Shown one piece after another: positions 1 through 12,500 of a stretch of 64,000 bases of DNA. The position numbers were made by a program, and so were the translations under genes. Where the stretch lies: assembly GCA_030533445.1 (NCBI GenBank), contig CM060065.1, positions 22,519,974 to 22,583,973 of the forward strand. Direction: 5' to 3'. The notes below the pieces were generated by a model that saw only the letters and a program-made list of their open reading frames with translations, was not told the DNA's origin and did not search any database. How positions within the stretch are numbered: the stretch's first letter is position 1; each line of letters begins with the position of its first letter. Source of the stretch: Cyprinodon diabolis. Its lineage: Eukaryota; Chordata; Actinopteri; Cyprinodontiformes; Cyprinodontidae.

Positions 1-519
1 GGGTGCGGGTTCTGGGGAGCGGCTGGCTGAGGGGTACCCGAAGTGGGGATCCTGGTCATAGCCAAGATCAGATCCTTGAGGAGGTGGTGGAAGGTCATCA
101 TAATGAAGTGGACCTGTAGGTTTGCCGTAACGGGGTCGTCCACTGAATCCCTGATGTGGTGGGGGCTCATCGTAACGTAACTGGGGGGTGTACTCTGCAT
201 CCGGGCCTTCGCTGTAACGCAGATGATCATAACCCTGGGAGCTGGCAGTAGAGGAGGGTGGGCCATAGGGATTCCACTCCTGCTGGTCGTACTGAGGCAC
301 ACTGTTCTCATAGAGCGGGATATGATCGCTGTTTCTGTACTTGGAATCCGGGTAACTCCCGCCACCGCTGCTGATGTCATAGCGGCTGGGCGGGTGGTCG
401 TAATCTCTGTACGTCTGCTGGTCAGGGTGATATGGCTGCGAAGGGTTGTAGTTCAAAGCTTTCACACTGTTTGTGATCCTCCCCGTGTTTTCCATGCTGT
501 ATGGGTCCTTCTGGAACAT
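1..519 (-). CDS. tjp1: tjp1 exon 21, start of proline/tyrosine-rich tail (residues 996-1168, partial)
   Basis: The exon begins [20 protein letters not shown] after a GGTAG acceptor at 520-521. QKDPY matches the RKDPY at the same exon junction in mammals. It then encodes Tyr/Pro-rich repeats ([50 protein letters not shown]). 173 codons are open to the first base of the window, so the exon continues to the left. This tail carries F-actin and cortactin binding in the family. A 107-codon frame on the opposite strand (223-546) is a shadow of this sequence. Confidence 0.92.
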   Translation of the reverse strand, partial: MFQKDPYSMENTGRITNSVKALNYNPSQPYHPDQQTYRDYDHPPSRYDISSGGGSYPDSKYRNSDHIPLYENSVPQYDQQEWNPYGPPSSTASSQGYDHLRYSEGPDAEYTPQLRYDEPPPHQGFSGRPRYGKPTGPLHYDDLPPPPQGSDLGYDQDPHFGYPSASRSPEPAP

Positions 520-3500
520 CTACCAAACAAAACAAAAAACATCTGAGCATACAGGCTTCACAGAAGTAAGATGTAAAACAAAGCACAGAGCAACAATAGC
601 TGAAGCACGAAAACATGAAAGTTCTTGAAATTAATTTACAGAAGAAGAAACAGCAAGGAAAAAGACCTGAAATAGAGACACTGAGAAGGAGATGTTACTA
701 GTCAGAATAAATTTGAGACCAAAGGGAAATTGCAGCACAGCCAAAGGTAGCAAAACATCTCAAAGGAAAGTCTGGATTCCCAACTTATAGAAATTATTTA
801 AGAAAGAACATGTTTCTAATAAACTTCAACAAAACAATGGGATTTAATTTTCTTCAGTAATGTAGAGGAAACAAAAAGGGACAGATTAACTCCCTACTAA
901 TGACCCAGATATGGATTTTATCTCAATGTAGAAAATAAAATAAATCCCCACTGTCTTGATGCAGTTTAAAAGAAACTAAAATACCCATAATAATATTTAT
1001 AAATACAAGCACAAACTTGATTAATTCTAAATAAATAAAGAACAATACAAAAAAAAAAAAAAAACATTAACTGAGATGGTTAAATAGTCATATGCTCTCC
1101 TTCCAAATCAGAAGAACCATAATAAAATAAACCTGACAAGAGAAAATATGATGCTGGAGAGTATATGACTACTTTTACAATATAATAATAATTCAATCTA
1201 CATTGATAAAAACAAGAAGGCTCTGACACTAGTAGCCAACAAGAAACCAGGCAAACATGTTGCAGCCATGCAAAGAGGATAAGCAACAGTGAGAGCTGCA
1301 GAGTTTCCACGGCTCGCCTGCATGTAGGCAAATCACCACAGGCAGCAGCTCCCAGGCCACTGTTGTTTACCACCACCTGGCTTCCACACGCTCACACGCA
1401 CACGCATCTTTGTCTCTTCCGGGCAACAATTTGATCAGGTGACATGCAGGGCACAAAAAAAAAGAGAGCAAGAGAGAAGCAGGAGGCAGGTAGACAGGCA
1501 GCAGCAGCACAGGAGATCAGACCGAGCCGAGTAGAGCCGAACCCGGGTTCACCAAGCGTCCGGTGGCGGTCAGATGGATACCTTTGGTTCTGGACTGGCC
1601 AGTCCGGACTGTAGAGGCTCTGGGGTGATGCTCTGAGGCGCTAGCTCAGGGGTGGGCCTTCTAACCGAGCCAGCCTCTTGGCTGGGGCTCGGCCTGCTGT
1701 AAGGAGCTGGGGGAGCCTCATCAATGCTCAGAGCCCCTACAGTTTTTACAGTAACGTCGACAGCAGGGGGCACTGCCTCAGCCAGGGGCTCAGGCTGCCT
1801 CGAGATGCTAGACGTGGCCTCTGCTTTCTGTGAAGTGGTTCAGAAATGTTAAATAACACGCGCTGACACACTGATGAAGTTTCAACAAATGCTACTATCT
1901 TCCCAACCTCCGCTACAATCCTCCGCTGAGAATTTGCTCCTATCGGCTACACAGACACAAAAAAACCCAACTTCATAATTTTACAGAACTAATAAGTTAG
2001 GAATTAGTAGCAGGACAAAGGTTGATCATTAAAGAATACTAACTGGATTTTAATTCTGTGGTTACAATACATATTCAAATATGTATGATTTATATATAAA
2101 TAATAATGAATATATACGTAATAAGTTAATATTTTCCGCTTTTTGTGATCATAAACACATCACTGGATGACAATTTGTTTCTATTTTAGATACACACCTG
2201 CCAATCCAATATTATTCATTACATTTCATAACACACTGAAGTAACACTGGTATTCCGATCATGCACATAATAGTTTCTGGTGTGATAGATGGAACAAAGT
2301 GCACACTGGTGATTACTGGTACAGACACTTATTAAATCAAAGACATAATTTTCTCCTGCAGACATGAGCAACAATCAGACAGCCATTGGTGATACAACAA
2401 TTTATAACAACAGGAGAGCTTTAGAGATAGTTTTATGCAGAAGTGAATGAAAAAGAAACAAACATCAAAGATGCAAATAGATTAAATAAATACTATTATA
2501 TATATATATATATATATATACGTATGTGTGTGTGTGTGTATAATATTTCTGCATATAATCAGGATATATATACCTGCTTCACGTCAGTTTATAATTTCTC
2601 ACTGATGTTTCAGAATAGCTCAAAGAATAACTGCAGGGAGCAAAGAATGTGTTCAATAGCGCCTCCAGAAAACCCTTCTAACGCACACCACGTCCTCCAG
2701 ACAACAGGGGAGACGTACAGCTCTCAGAAACGCTACCTGCTGCGGTACTGGGGCTTTGAACCCAGCCGGATCGATGCGGTTCAGTGGGTCCGGCTGCAAG
2801 GAGTGCGAGTAGGCCGCGTAGCCTGGGGGCTCCTGGATGACTGGAGGCTCCTCTCGGACAGGCTCCGAGGAGCGCGTGATGGCCGGTTCGGTGGGCGGGC
2901 CCACATCATCGTTTAGCGTCTCGTCCAGCTCCTGATCCGTGTAGGCTCCTCCCTCTGTGTCCGTGTCCTCGTAGTCGGAGGTGTGCCGACTGTCGGTGCT
3001 GTACATGGAATACTCACTGCCCGGTGCCGACAGGTAGGATAGACGGTCGTCATGGAGATCTAAGTCGTCATCACCTGCCCCATCAGCCTGAGAAAACAAG
3101 CAATAAAACAGAGTGTGATAAATACCAATATTCACTCTTTAACATTTTGACTTTGCGTGTTTGACCAAGTCTTACCTTGCCTTCTGAAACCCAAACCAAC
3201 TGGTTCTGTTGCTGCTGGATTATTTCCTTCAGTGCTCCAAACCAGCCATCATTCATGCTGTTTAGGTTAATGGTTGCTGAAACAGGAGGACAATACTTGA
3301 CATCTCTCCACTAGGGTTGTCACGATACTAAACTTTTCAACTCGATACCAATACTAAGTCAAATATTCGATACGCTATACCTTTTTCGATACCACAAGAA
3401 TAAAAACAAAGACTAAAATTCAACAAAAATAAAAAAAACTTGATAAAAAACTTACAAAATTAAAATTAAGTGTTCCTTCCTTGGCTATGTTTTGCAGACA

Positions 3501-6500
3501 TAACAATAACACTAGCCAAACCAGTTAAACAAAAATAATTCTCAGCAGCTGCACCTGTTACAAAAAAAGTCTGAAACTGAAAAATGCACAGAATTATTCA
3601 ATCACACAGTGTTCAGAAAGTGCATTTCCACTATTCTGCACTTTAGATGGCTGTATTGATACTTTTGAAAATGAGTATTATATCCGGATACGTTTCAGTA
3701 TCGATACTTTTGAAAGCCCTACTCTCCACTCAACTAATTTACAGTAATTAGATGTGATTAAGTGACTCATAAATATATTTATATAGTTTTAAGTGTTTGC
3801 CCCTCTTTACTGCATAGAAACCACTTAACGTAACAACATACAGTAGTTTATTTTATAGTAAATGAGGAAAAAACAACACCTGAGTTTGAACATTTTTTTT
3901 TAGTAAACAAGTTTGTGAAAAGTTTGGTTTCCATTTTACTTGTAGAAACTCCAGAGGAGCTGCGGAGATCCACAGCTCAGGTGGGAGAAATTGTTTCTGT
4001 ACAACTTTTAAAAATTAACAAATTTTTTTGAAAAAAGAACAAGAAGAAGGCCACTGCTGCGCTTTTTTTCAAAATGTATCTTTTGCAGGACTTGATGATG
4101 ATGACCTAATGATACTTTCCATCCAATTTGACTGAGCTCAAGCTAATTTTTACACAAAAAAAAGCACAAACGTGTTTTCGTCACACTAGAAATTCTACTA
4201 GTGCTACTACAAAGTATTACCATAGGTTTATATTAATGCTCACTACACTAGCTACATTTATTTTCCGAAAAAGGAGCAAAACCATTTCCTTCCATTTTAG
4301 AATCACATCCTACTTTGCTACCCAAAGAACTTTGTGAATGGACAAGATTAGAGTAGCTCCAGGGTTGTGAATGCTTTTGCAAGGCAGAGTAAAGATAAGA
4401 TTAACAAAAAAGGTTATTTTCTAAATCCACTAAGAAAAAACTATTCATACATTTTCTTCTCCCTCTGTTTAAAGCAGAAGTTTAGAGGCTTGGGGACGGT
4501 TTGACTCAGCTGTTTCTTAGTCTTCCTCAGCACTAAAATGTGCGACGGTTAGCAAGCTACATCAATAAAACATGCTTGTGCCATAGGCCCTCATTCATAT
4601 TCTATCACAGGCCATCCCCTACTTGGACCCACAGGATTTTACTTTCTAACCAGAACTGTTCTTTTAAAAGCATTGATGAATCGTACTACAATGATCCACA
4701 AACCCAACCAAATCCAAACAAGCTGCCCTTAAACAAAACCTCTAAATGTGGCAGCTTTCTGCCACTGAAACCATGATTAGACTCACTAGTGAAGAGGTGG
4801 TGGTTGTTCTTCCTTAACTTGAGCGCTCGGTCGAAAAGCTTTCTGGCACTCTTCCTGGATTCGGGGCACAGACGGGTCCTCATGTTCTTGACTCCCTGTT
4901 TGGTGTCTGGGTTCAGAAACACGACAATCGGATACCACTGAGCGTAGTTGAGACGATCCACTGCGTTGGGGGTAATGTCCAGGACCGCATGCTTGTCCTT
5001 CAAGAGCAGAAAATCATTTTTAATCATATCCACTGCAAATATATTTATCTAATATTGAGCAAAGTGGATCTAAAGCAAAGCAGGTGTAGCAAGCATTGTT
5101 GGGTAGATTTATCCACCAGTGGGCAGCATTGAGCTGTAAATATGATCATGTTTCACTTATTATCAAAACACATGCAGCAAAAAGCAAATGTCTATCTTAG
5201 TTTTACTCACTCTGTCAATTATCTGCTTGATCGTATGCAGGCGAATGATGCCTGAGCTTTTCTGGTCGGTTCCAGCGTCCCTTGGTTCGCTCTCTGTGGA
5301 GGAAAAATGGGCCATTATGAAACAATAAACACAGCCTCTGCCCCAATTAGACATTTTTGTAGCGTGCAGTTGTCAACTCCCATAAATAGAGCCGTTTGAA
5401 GCGCAATATTCACAGAATAGGAGGGGACAAATGTACGTCTATAAGGACAGTTAAGATAGTACATACCAAAAATAAAGACAGCAGCCAATTTCATGCAGCG
5501 GACATTAAGTATTTTTAGAGGGTTTATGGGATGAAATTCACCGATTAATAAATACGCGTGTGAAAAAGTGCACGTAGTGGTGTAGATTATAGTGCATGGA
5601 ACGCATTATGTATGGCTCAATGATAATAAATATAAACATTCAAGAGCAGGAGGGTCATTTGGGATTAAATGAGACTGCGGTGTCATTGAAAGGCCTTATG
5701 GATTTCAGCAGAGATCTGGAGAGAAGTTTATACTTTAAACAAAGGTAAACGGTTTCCTGACCAAGAACACAAGGTTCAACGTTAAAATGAGGGGGTGGGA
5801 GGGGTCATCTCACTGACTCAAAACACGAGGATAAGCTTCACTTCTAATAGGATCTAAGACCTTCAAACACTGTTTATAAAACACACTAAGATACATGTTT
5901 AGTGAAGAGCGATGAATATAGCCATGCACACAGAGGTTCAAGCATAATGCAGCACTCTTTTCACATCTAAGATCATCACTGTTTTTTTTCTAAAAAATAA
6001 AGTTTTTTTCTTTTTTTATAGTGATTGTAAGATCCATTTTCTATAAGTGCATTAAACTGACAGGAAAGATAGAGGTGGTTTAAATAATTTTGCAGAGTTT
6101 CTTTCCTCATTCAAATTCAGCAGCCTGAACTTTGCTCCGAAAGAAGAAAGAAAAATTCTAGCTCATAGAAAACATTTTTACAGAACTGACCACATTGACT
6201 AGCATCCCATCTAAAAATGTGGAGGATATTTCTATCAGCATAATCTCACAACTACATGTTACCTTAATCTTTGTCTATTTATTAATGGGAAAAGGAGCGG
6301 TTGGCATAATCACTTCTGCCTCAATCAAAAGCAGTTTCTTAAAAGATCATGTTTATTAAAAGCATCTTTTGGTTTTAAACCTTACAAATTATATCTTTCT
6401 ATAGAAGTACACAAAAATATAGCTACAAAATAGATATGGTTAAACACAAAGAATATAACTATTGAATCAAGAGAAGCCAATAAATAAAGGCAGAGGTGAA

Positions 6501-9500
6501 GCGATGTTATTATTCAAAATATAGCAAGAAGAAAAAAAGGCCTTCCCTAGACATGCCGATATCTTCAGAGAAAGAACTAACAAAAGACATTTGGTAAATT
6601 TGGACCATATAGTCAGTAGGAAATATGGGAAGTAAAGGAAATCTCCAAAATTCACCTTTAAAAAACTGCAGAAAGAATTTCAAATTTAATGCTCTGCTGA
6701 AAAAAAAAACGATATTTATTTTGAGGACTTTTTTGAACAAATTTTTTGCTAGGGATGCTAGTAAATGTGGAGGATGCTACCCTGCATGTATAATTAATTA
6801 ACACTTTGTTTTACCCTAAAGTGTACCTAAGATTGTGTGGTAATTGAAGTACAAAAAGTTAAAGATAACTTATAAATTAACTCAATAAAATACAAACCAT
6901 CTTCTCTAAATTGTCTGACTTTACTCTCATATATAATACTTCTTTATCTTTGTAAGCAATTAAGTAAAAAATTCATAACATAAATATTATTTTAGGGCAT
7001 GTTTACCATCTACCTTGTTTTCTCCGAAGCATGTTATATTGCACAGCTTGACATGCAGCCTTATTGTTTTCAACTTTTATGATAGAATCTGTATTAGTGA
7101 GGGGAATACCACTGAATGAAACATTTGGCTCATTTTTTACATACAAATTGAAAAATATTTAAAGCCCACTTCTCTAAGAACAAGCAAGGAGGTCACACTG
7201 ACACACAGCCACAGCTAGGGGGGGCAGTTCACTCTTCACGTCACATTTTTATTAAATCCATCACATGCATGATCCAGCGGACAGAGTGCTTGTTTATCAC
7301 TGCTGACACTGGGCCAAATTTCTTCAGAACAACAGTCTTCTTTGCAACATCAATTTAATTCACATTAATTTTTAGAGCCTGTTAAAGTTAAATCCAATTT
7401 TATAACTAGGTTTTCCTCAAACAAGCATCTCCAGTCTTTCTCAGTGTCTGGGGAAAGCTAGTTGTGTGTCAGTATGACCAAACATTAGTAAAATCACAGT
7501 TTTTTTTAAGTGATTTTTAACTTGACAATGATGTAAAATTCACACATATTAAACTAAGTGCTATTCCCCTCTATGCATTAACAAAGCAATGGTTGTCGTT
7601 TAAACATTAACATATTAAGTGAAATAGTCACCAAAAACTTGTAAATATAGATTATTTTTCATTCACTGACTTAAATAAAACAAAAATATAGATATATTTG
7701 ATGCACTAAGTGACATACTTTCCCCTCCTTGTTGTTGCTGTGTTTCTGAAAAGAAAATACAGTTACATAAACATCACTGGAGTTGTGCAAACAAACATTA
7801 AGGAATGGAAACACTTGGGTGGGAGTGGGCTGAATCAGAGCGCAGCTGAGTTGAGTGTAAGAACGAAAGCCATATTTTTGAGCTGCTTCAAATTTGGAGA
7901 AGTGAGGAGAGGTAGATAAGGATTGAAATTAAATGGATATTAAGTCCTGCTGAAATCTGGAAGAGACGCCATAAACAAGGAAAACATGACTAACCTGATA
8001 AGACTAAAACTGAGAGAGTATAGTGGAACTCAGACCAACTTGACATTAAGTAAATATACAAGTACAAGTAAAAAGCCAGAAATCCAACAAAGAAAATTCT
8101 TCTTCGTTGAATTTCTGTCTTTTTTTACTTTTCTTTTGTTTTAGAAGAATACTGTTTCTCTGATGTGTAATAGGTAGCCTCAGTCCTACAGACATACAAG
8201 GAAACAACGCATAAAGTGATAATTGTACAGATTTCCCTTTACTACTTACTTGCTAGTTCAAAAATGTCCGGCTCCTCCCTGGCCAGTTTCTCTCTGGCCA
8301 CATCTGCGATCGGCCCAAAGATAACCACTGGCCTCAGGAATCCAGCTGTGATCCAACAACGGCAGATTAATGAGGAAAAAACATACAAGCCATCTCAGTT
8401 ATGGCATGTTTCCAGCTTCAGTGCATAACTCTTGGTTTAGTAGCATGTAATAAACATCAACAGCTCATTCAGTTCACATTACTTTTTTATTCTTACAACT
8501 AAAGTTTGTATGCAGAAGCCCACATATGTTTTACTGCAGTTACAGTGGATTCAGATACTCACCTTCTCTCAGCACAACCCTCTCATATGCAGGGAACTTG
8601 GTCTGAACCGGCTGGGCTGACAGGTCCTCCCTGCTTTTCCGCAAATTCCTCTTGGAACTCCTCAAGCCTCTGAACCTCCAGAAGTCTGCTCTGTCGCCCC
8701 CTGGAGTTTTAGGGAGGGTGTACTGCACACTGGACAGCTGCTCCGCTCTATAAGCAGAAAATTTGGTTAAAATGTCTTTGCATGACACTGTAGCTAATAA
8801 ACCAACTTTAATGGAGTCATAGAAGGACATACTAAATGGTCAGTCGCGTAAAAGTAAAAGCATTTCATACAGATGACTACACATAGATTTTGAGCACATT
8901 GTAAAATACAGCTTTTAATACAGTAAACAAGAAATTTGAGATATAAATAAAAAATTAAACCCGAAAAGACAGTAAATACTTAAGAAAATACATGTACAAT
9001 ATTGATTTTTACTTTGATTTTCTTTTTTAATCGTGTTTTTTTATTAAATTGCATCACTTCTGTGTACACCACTGCAGTCAAACCTGCAGCAGGAATTTAA
9101 ATGTGCTTCATTAGGAAACTGACATTGGTAGTTTCTGTGAGTAAATAGTTAGGCATGTCAGCGTAAACGTAAGGAGAGGCAGTTACTGTGACATGCCTAA
9201 CTATTTACTAGTTAAAGGCGGCGCAAATGAACAAAATACAACTGCTACATATTTACTACTCATATCTACACATACTGAAAACAAAGTGCTACACTTCATA
9301 ATATGAAATCTGCCAGTTCAGAAAGCATCAATTAAAAACTTATTGAAACATGAATCCAGTTATGGGTTGAAAAAGAAAGATAATATTTACGCTTCCCTTT
9401 TCAACTTCTACCTTTTCATAAAGTCACATAACAAGCTGTACAGAAGATAAAAAGGAAAGATGCAACCTCTCTCATTTTTTTTACCTGTTCTTGTTGGGAA

Positions 9501-12500
9501 TGATGCCTCTTTCTACTTCTTGGTGGTTTTTCCCAATGCGGATAGCGAGCCAGGAGCCTAACTTGCCATTGTAGAGAGTATCCACCACACGGAAAACCTC
9601 GCCCTTGTTAAAGCTCAATCCGTACGGAGATTCCTTTTCATACTCGAAATGTGTCCGGATGTAGAAGGAGTCACCAACGTCTGACTCCACTATCCTCCGA
9701 TATACTGAAATGAAACAAAGGCAAATCTCAATATAATGCATATTTTGGTTCTTATGTGATCATACTAGTAAAAATATAATTTAAATTTACCATCTTTTTT
9801 CTTCTGTGCCAGAATGGTAACAACGTCTCCCCTTGGGAGATCCAACAGAAACAATACTGCCTCTTCTCGGATGATGTTGGCAAAGTCCACATTGTTAACC
9901 TACAAATACAGAATAAAAAGAACTGAAATTCTGCTGCAGCAACAGAAGAATCTAGTCGTATTGATGTATTTACTGTGCTTTGCTATGGTTTCGGACTTTT
10001 GTTTTGCTGCACAGACAGAGAACAAAAAACAAAAACAAACATAAAAAAGCATCTCAGCAGAAGCACATCAGAGAATTCCTCTAATAAGTAAGCAGCCTTC
10101 TGCCCCGGCCTCCTACTGCTGCACTAAACACAATGGCTGCTGTTTATTGACTCTGCTTGAGGGGCAGCAGGGGAATCAGAAACACATGGACTGGGTCAGT
10201 GAATGTTGAAATGACAGCGCTATCCTTCCCAGAAACAGAAGGGCTACACGTCTTTATCTTCACTAGCACACTGTGACTAACCCGGAAACCACCTAATGAG
10301 GCAAAACAATGTCCTGGAAGTCTCAGAGATGTGTTTATACAGTTGGAAGAGTGCAGAGAGGCACAAAGTAAGGGCTGCATGCAGTAGCATTATTCCTTTG
10401 AAAATTATTTTATAGAGGTTTTAAGTTTGTCTACTGAGCTTTAAAGCAGGTTAAATGCAATCAGAATGAGTTCAGCAATGACATATAGGGCTTCCATCAT
10501 CCCATCAACAGAGTTTAACTAATGTTCAGCTGAACAGTCTGACAACTGTTCTGAGGTCAGAAGTAAAAGAAGGACCTCCATTGTTTTCTCATTCTGGGAA
10601 CAACGGGAGATTTTGATAGGAGACCGATCCCGGGAATGACTCATAAACTAAAAGATACATTGTTTCTTTATTCCCAAGATCTTACAAATAAGTAGATCTG
10701 GTGTGCCCGTGAACAACAGCTTTACCTCACATTTAATTAGACAAAAGCAATGGATTGTCTATTTCTTGACAGTAAGAACAGATGTTCTTTCTATTCAAGC
10801 CATGTGAGTTTGGGAGAAACAAGGTGTAAAAAGGAATACTGTCTCATCATCAGCAGTATTGCATCTATGAAACACCAGTCTTCAGTTACCATAGTTAAAA
10901 GACATGAGTTTGAGAGTAGGGAGTGAAGCATACCCTGAGAATCTGGTCCCCCTCCTCCAGCCCCTCCTTGGCAGCTGGACTGTCCTCCAAAACTCCTGCC
11001 ACAAAAATTCCCACATCGTTTCCCCCGGCTAACCGCAGCCCAACACTCTCTCCCTTTTTGAATTTGACCAACTTCATACTTGGCCTGCAGACAAAGAAAA
11101 AAAATAAATAAATAAGGGAACAAATGTTGGTAAATAAAGGAAATTAAAAACCATCAATATAAGACATCCAGTTTGGGATAACATAATTGAGGTGAAAAAT
11201 TAGTGCACTCGATTTGGCATGCGTCTCATGCTGCTTTTCCACTGATCTGTTCAGTGAATTGAAAAAATAGCAGAATAATTTACCTAAGAATGCTTTCGTC
11301 ATGAGCAGCGCTGGGCACTGGGGCATCAGATGGGCTGACAGGCAGGTCCACGTCCGGCTGACCGGGTTGTGCATAAACTGGCTTTGGTTCTGAAGTAAAT
11401 GCAAAGATAGGGTGTTAGTTAGTGCGCTACAAAACTGAAACTTATCTGGTCTAGCACAAAACGATGGTGTAACTTTAGGGGCTTGTATTAGGATAATATC
11501 AGTGAACTCTAGTAAAGGGAAGCAATACACGTTTTATATAACAAACGGCTTCTATTTACCAGGCAGAGGAGGTAACTGTTTGTCATTGCTGGAGCTGGCC
11601 TGGTCGCTGGCCTGAGACAAAACCCCGTCGTCAAAGAGTTTCACCGGAGTGGAAATGCCCCCTGGTTTGGAGATGCGGTCCTCGTCTCGACTCCGATGAC
11701 TGAAACAAAAACATCTTCTATTTTAGATTACTTACAAAAGCAACAAAGATCAGTTTATACAGTTTAAAAAAATGTCTTTACAGATTGGAATGACGTTTCT
11801 TTTCTTTGGGGGGGGGGGGGGGGGGGGTTGTACAAAACAAGTCTTTGTTTAGCAGCTTTGTCCTCTGCAGACATTGGCAGGAAGAAAAAACAAACCAGGA
11901 AGGAAACTGAGTGGAACAAGGAGGACGTCAAAGGACACGCTTTTGGGGGGGGGTTAAAAGAATGATATGCAGCTGGAAGATAATTTATGAACTTAATTAA
12001 AGTTAAGATTATCACCTCATTTGATTGTATTCAAATAGTTTTAAATTGTATTCTAACCAAAAGAGTTAAAGTTAAGAGTGGTTAAATAAAACAATGAAAG
12101 TTTAGGAAAGAAATGACTTGTTTTGTTTATCTTTCTAAAGTAAAATTCTCAGTAAAACACACAGAGAATGAGGCTCCTAAAACAAACTTCTAGTTTATAT
12201 ACTTCCCAACAAAGGTGTCTGATAAGAAAACGTGTGAGTCCAGCAGGGTGTTAGATAAAGAAAACTGCAGTTTGAGACAATGCTTGGATTACAATCTGGT
12301 CACATGGCTCCCTGCCGCCAAAACACTTCAGTTGAATTAGAAAGCTTTTGAATAGAAATGTGAAGGTGCAGTAGGGGAAACCAGCTCACCATCACTCATG
12401 CCTGTCCAAACTTATTTTCCTTCAGCCATGTGGAGAAAAAATAAAGATATTCCATGCAGAGTACAATCCTTCATAACAAATAAAACACGATGCAGCGCAG

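Noticed and set aside
223..546. 107-codon open frame on the plus strand
   Set aside because: It lies antisense to tjp1 exon 21, has no recognisable domain, and is explained by the constraints of the coding strand.
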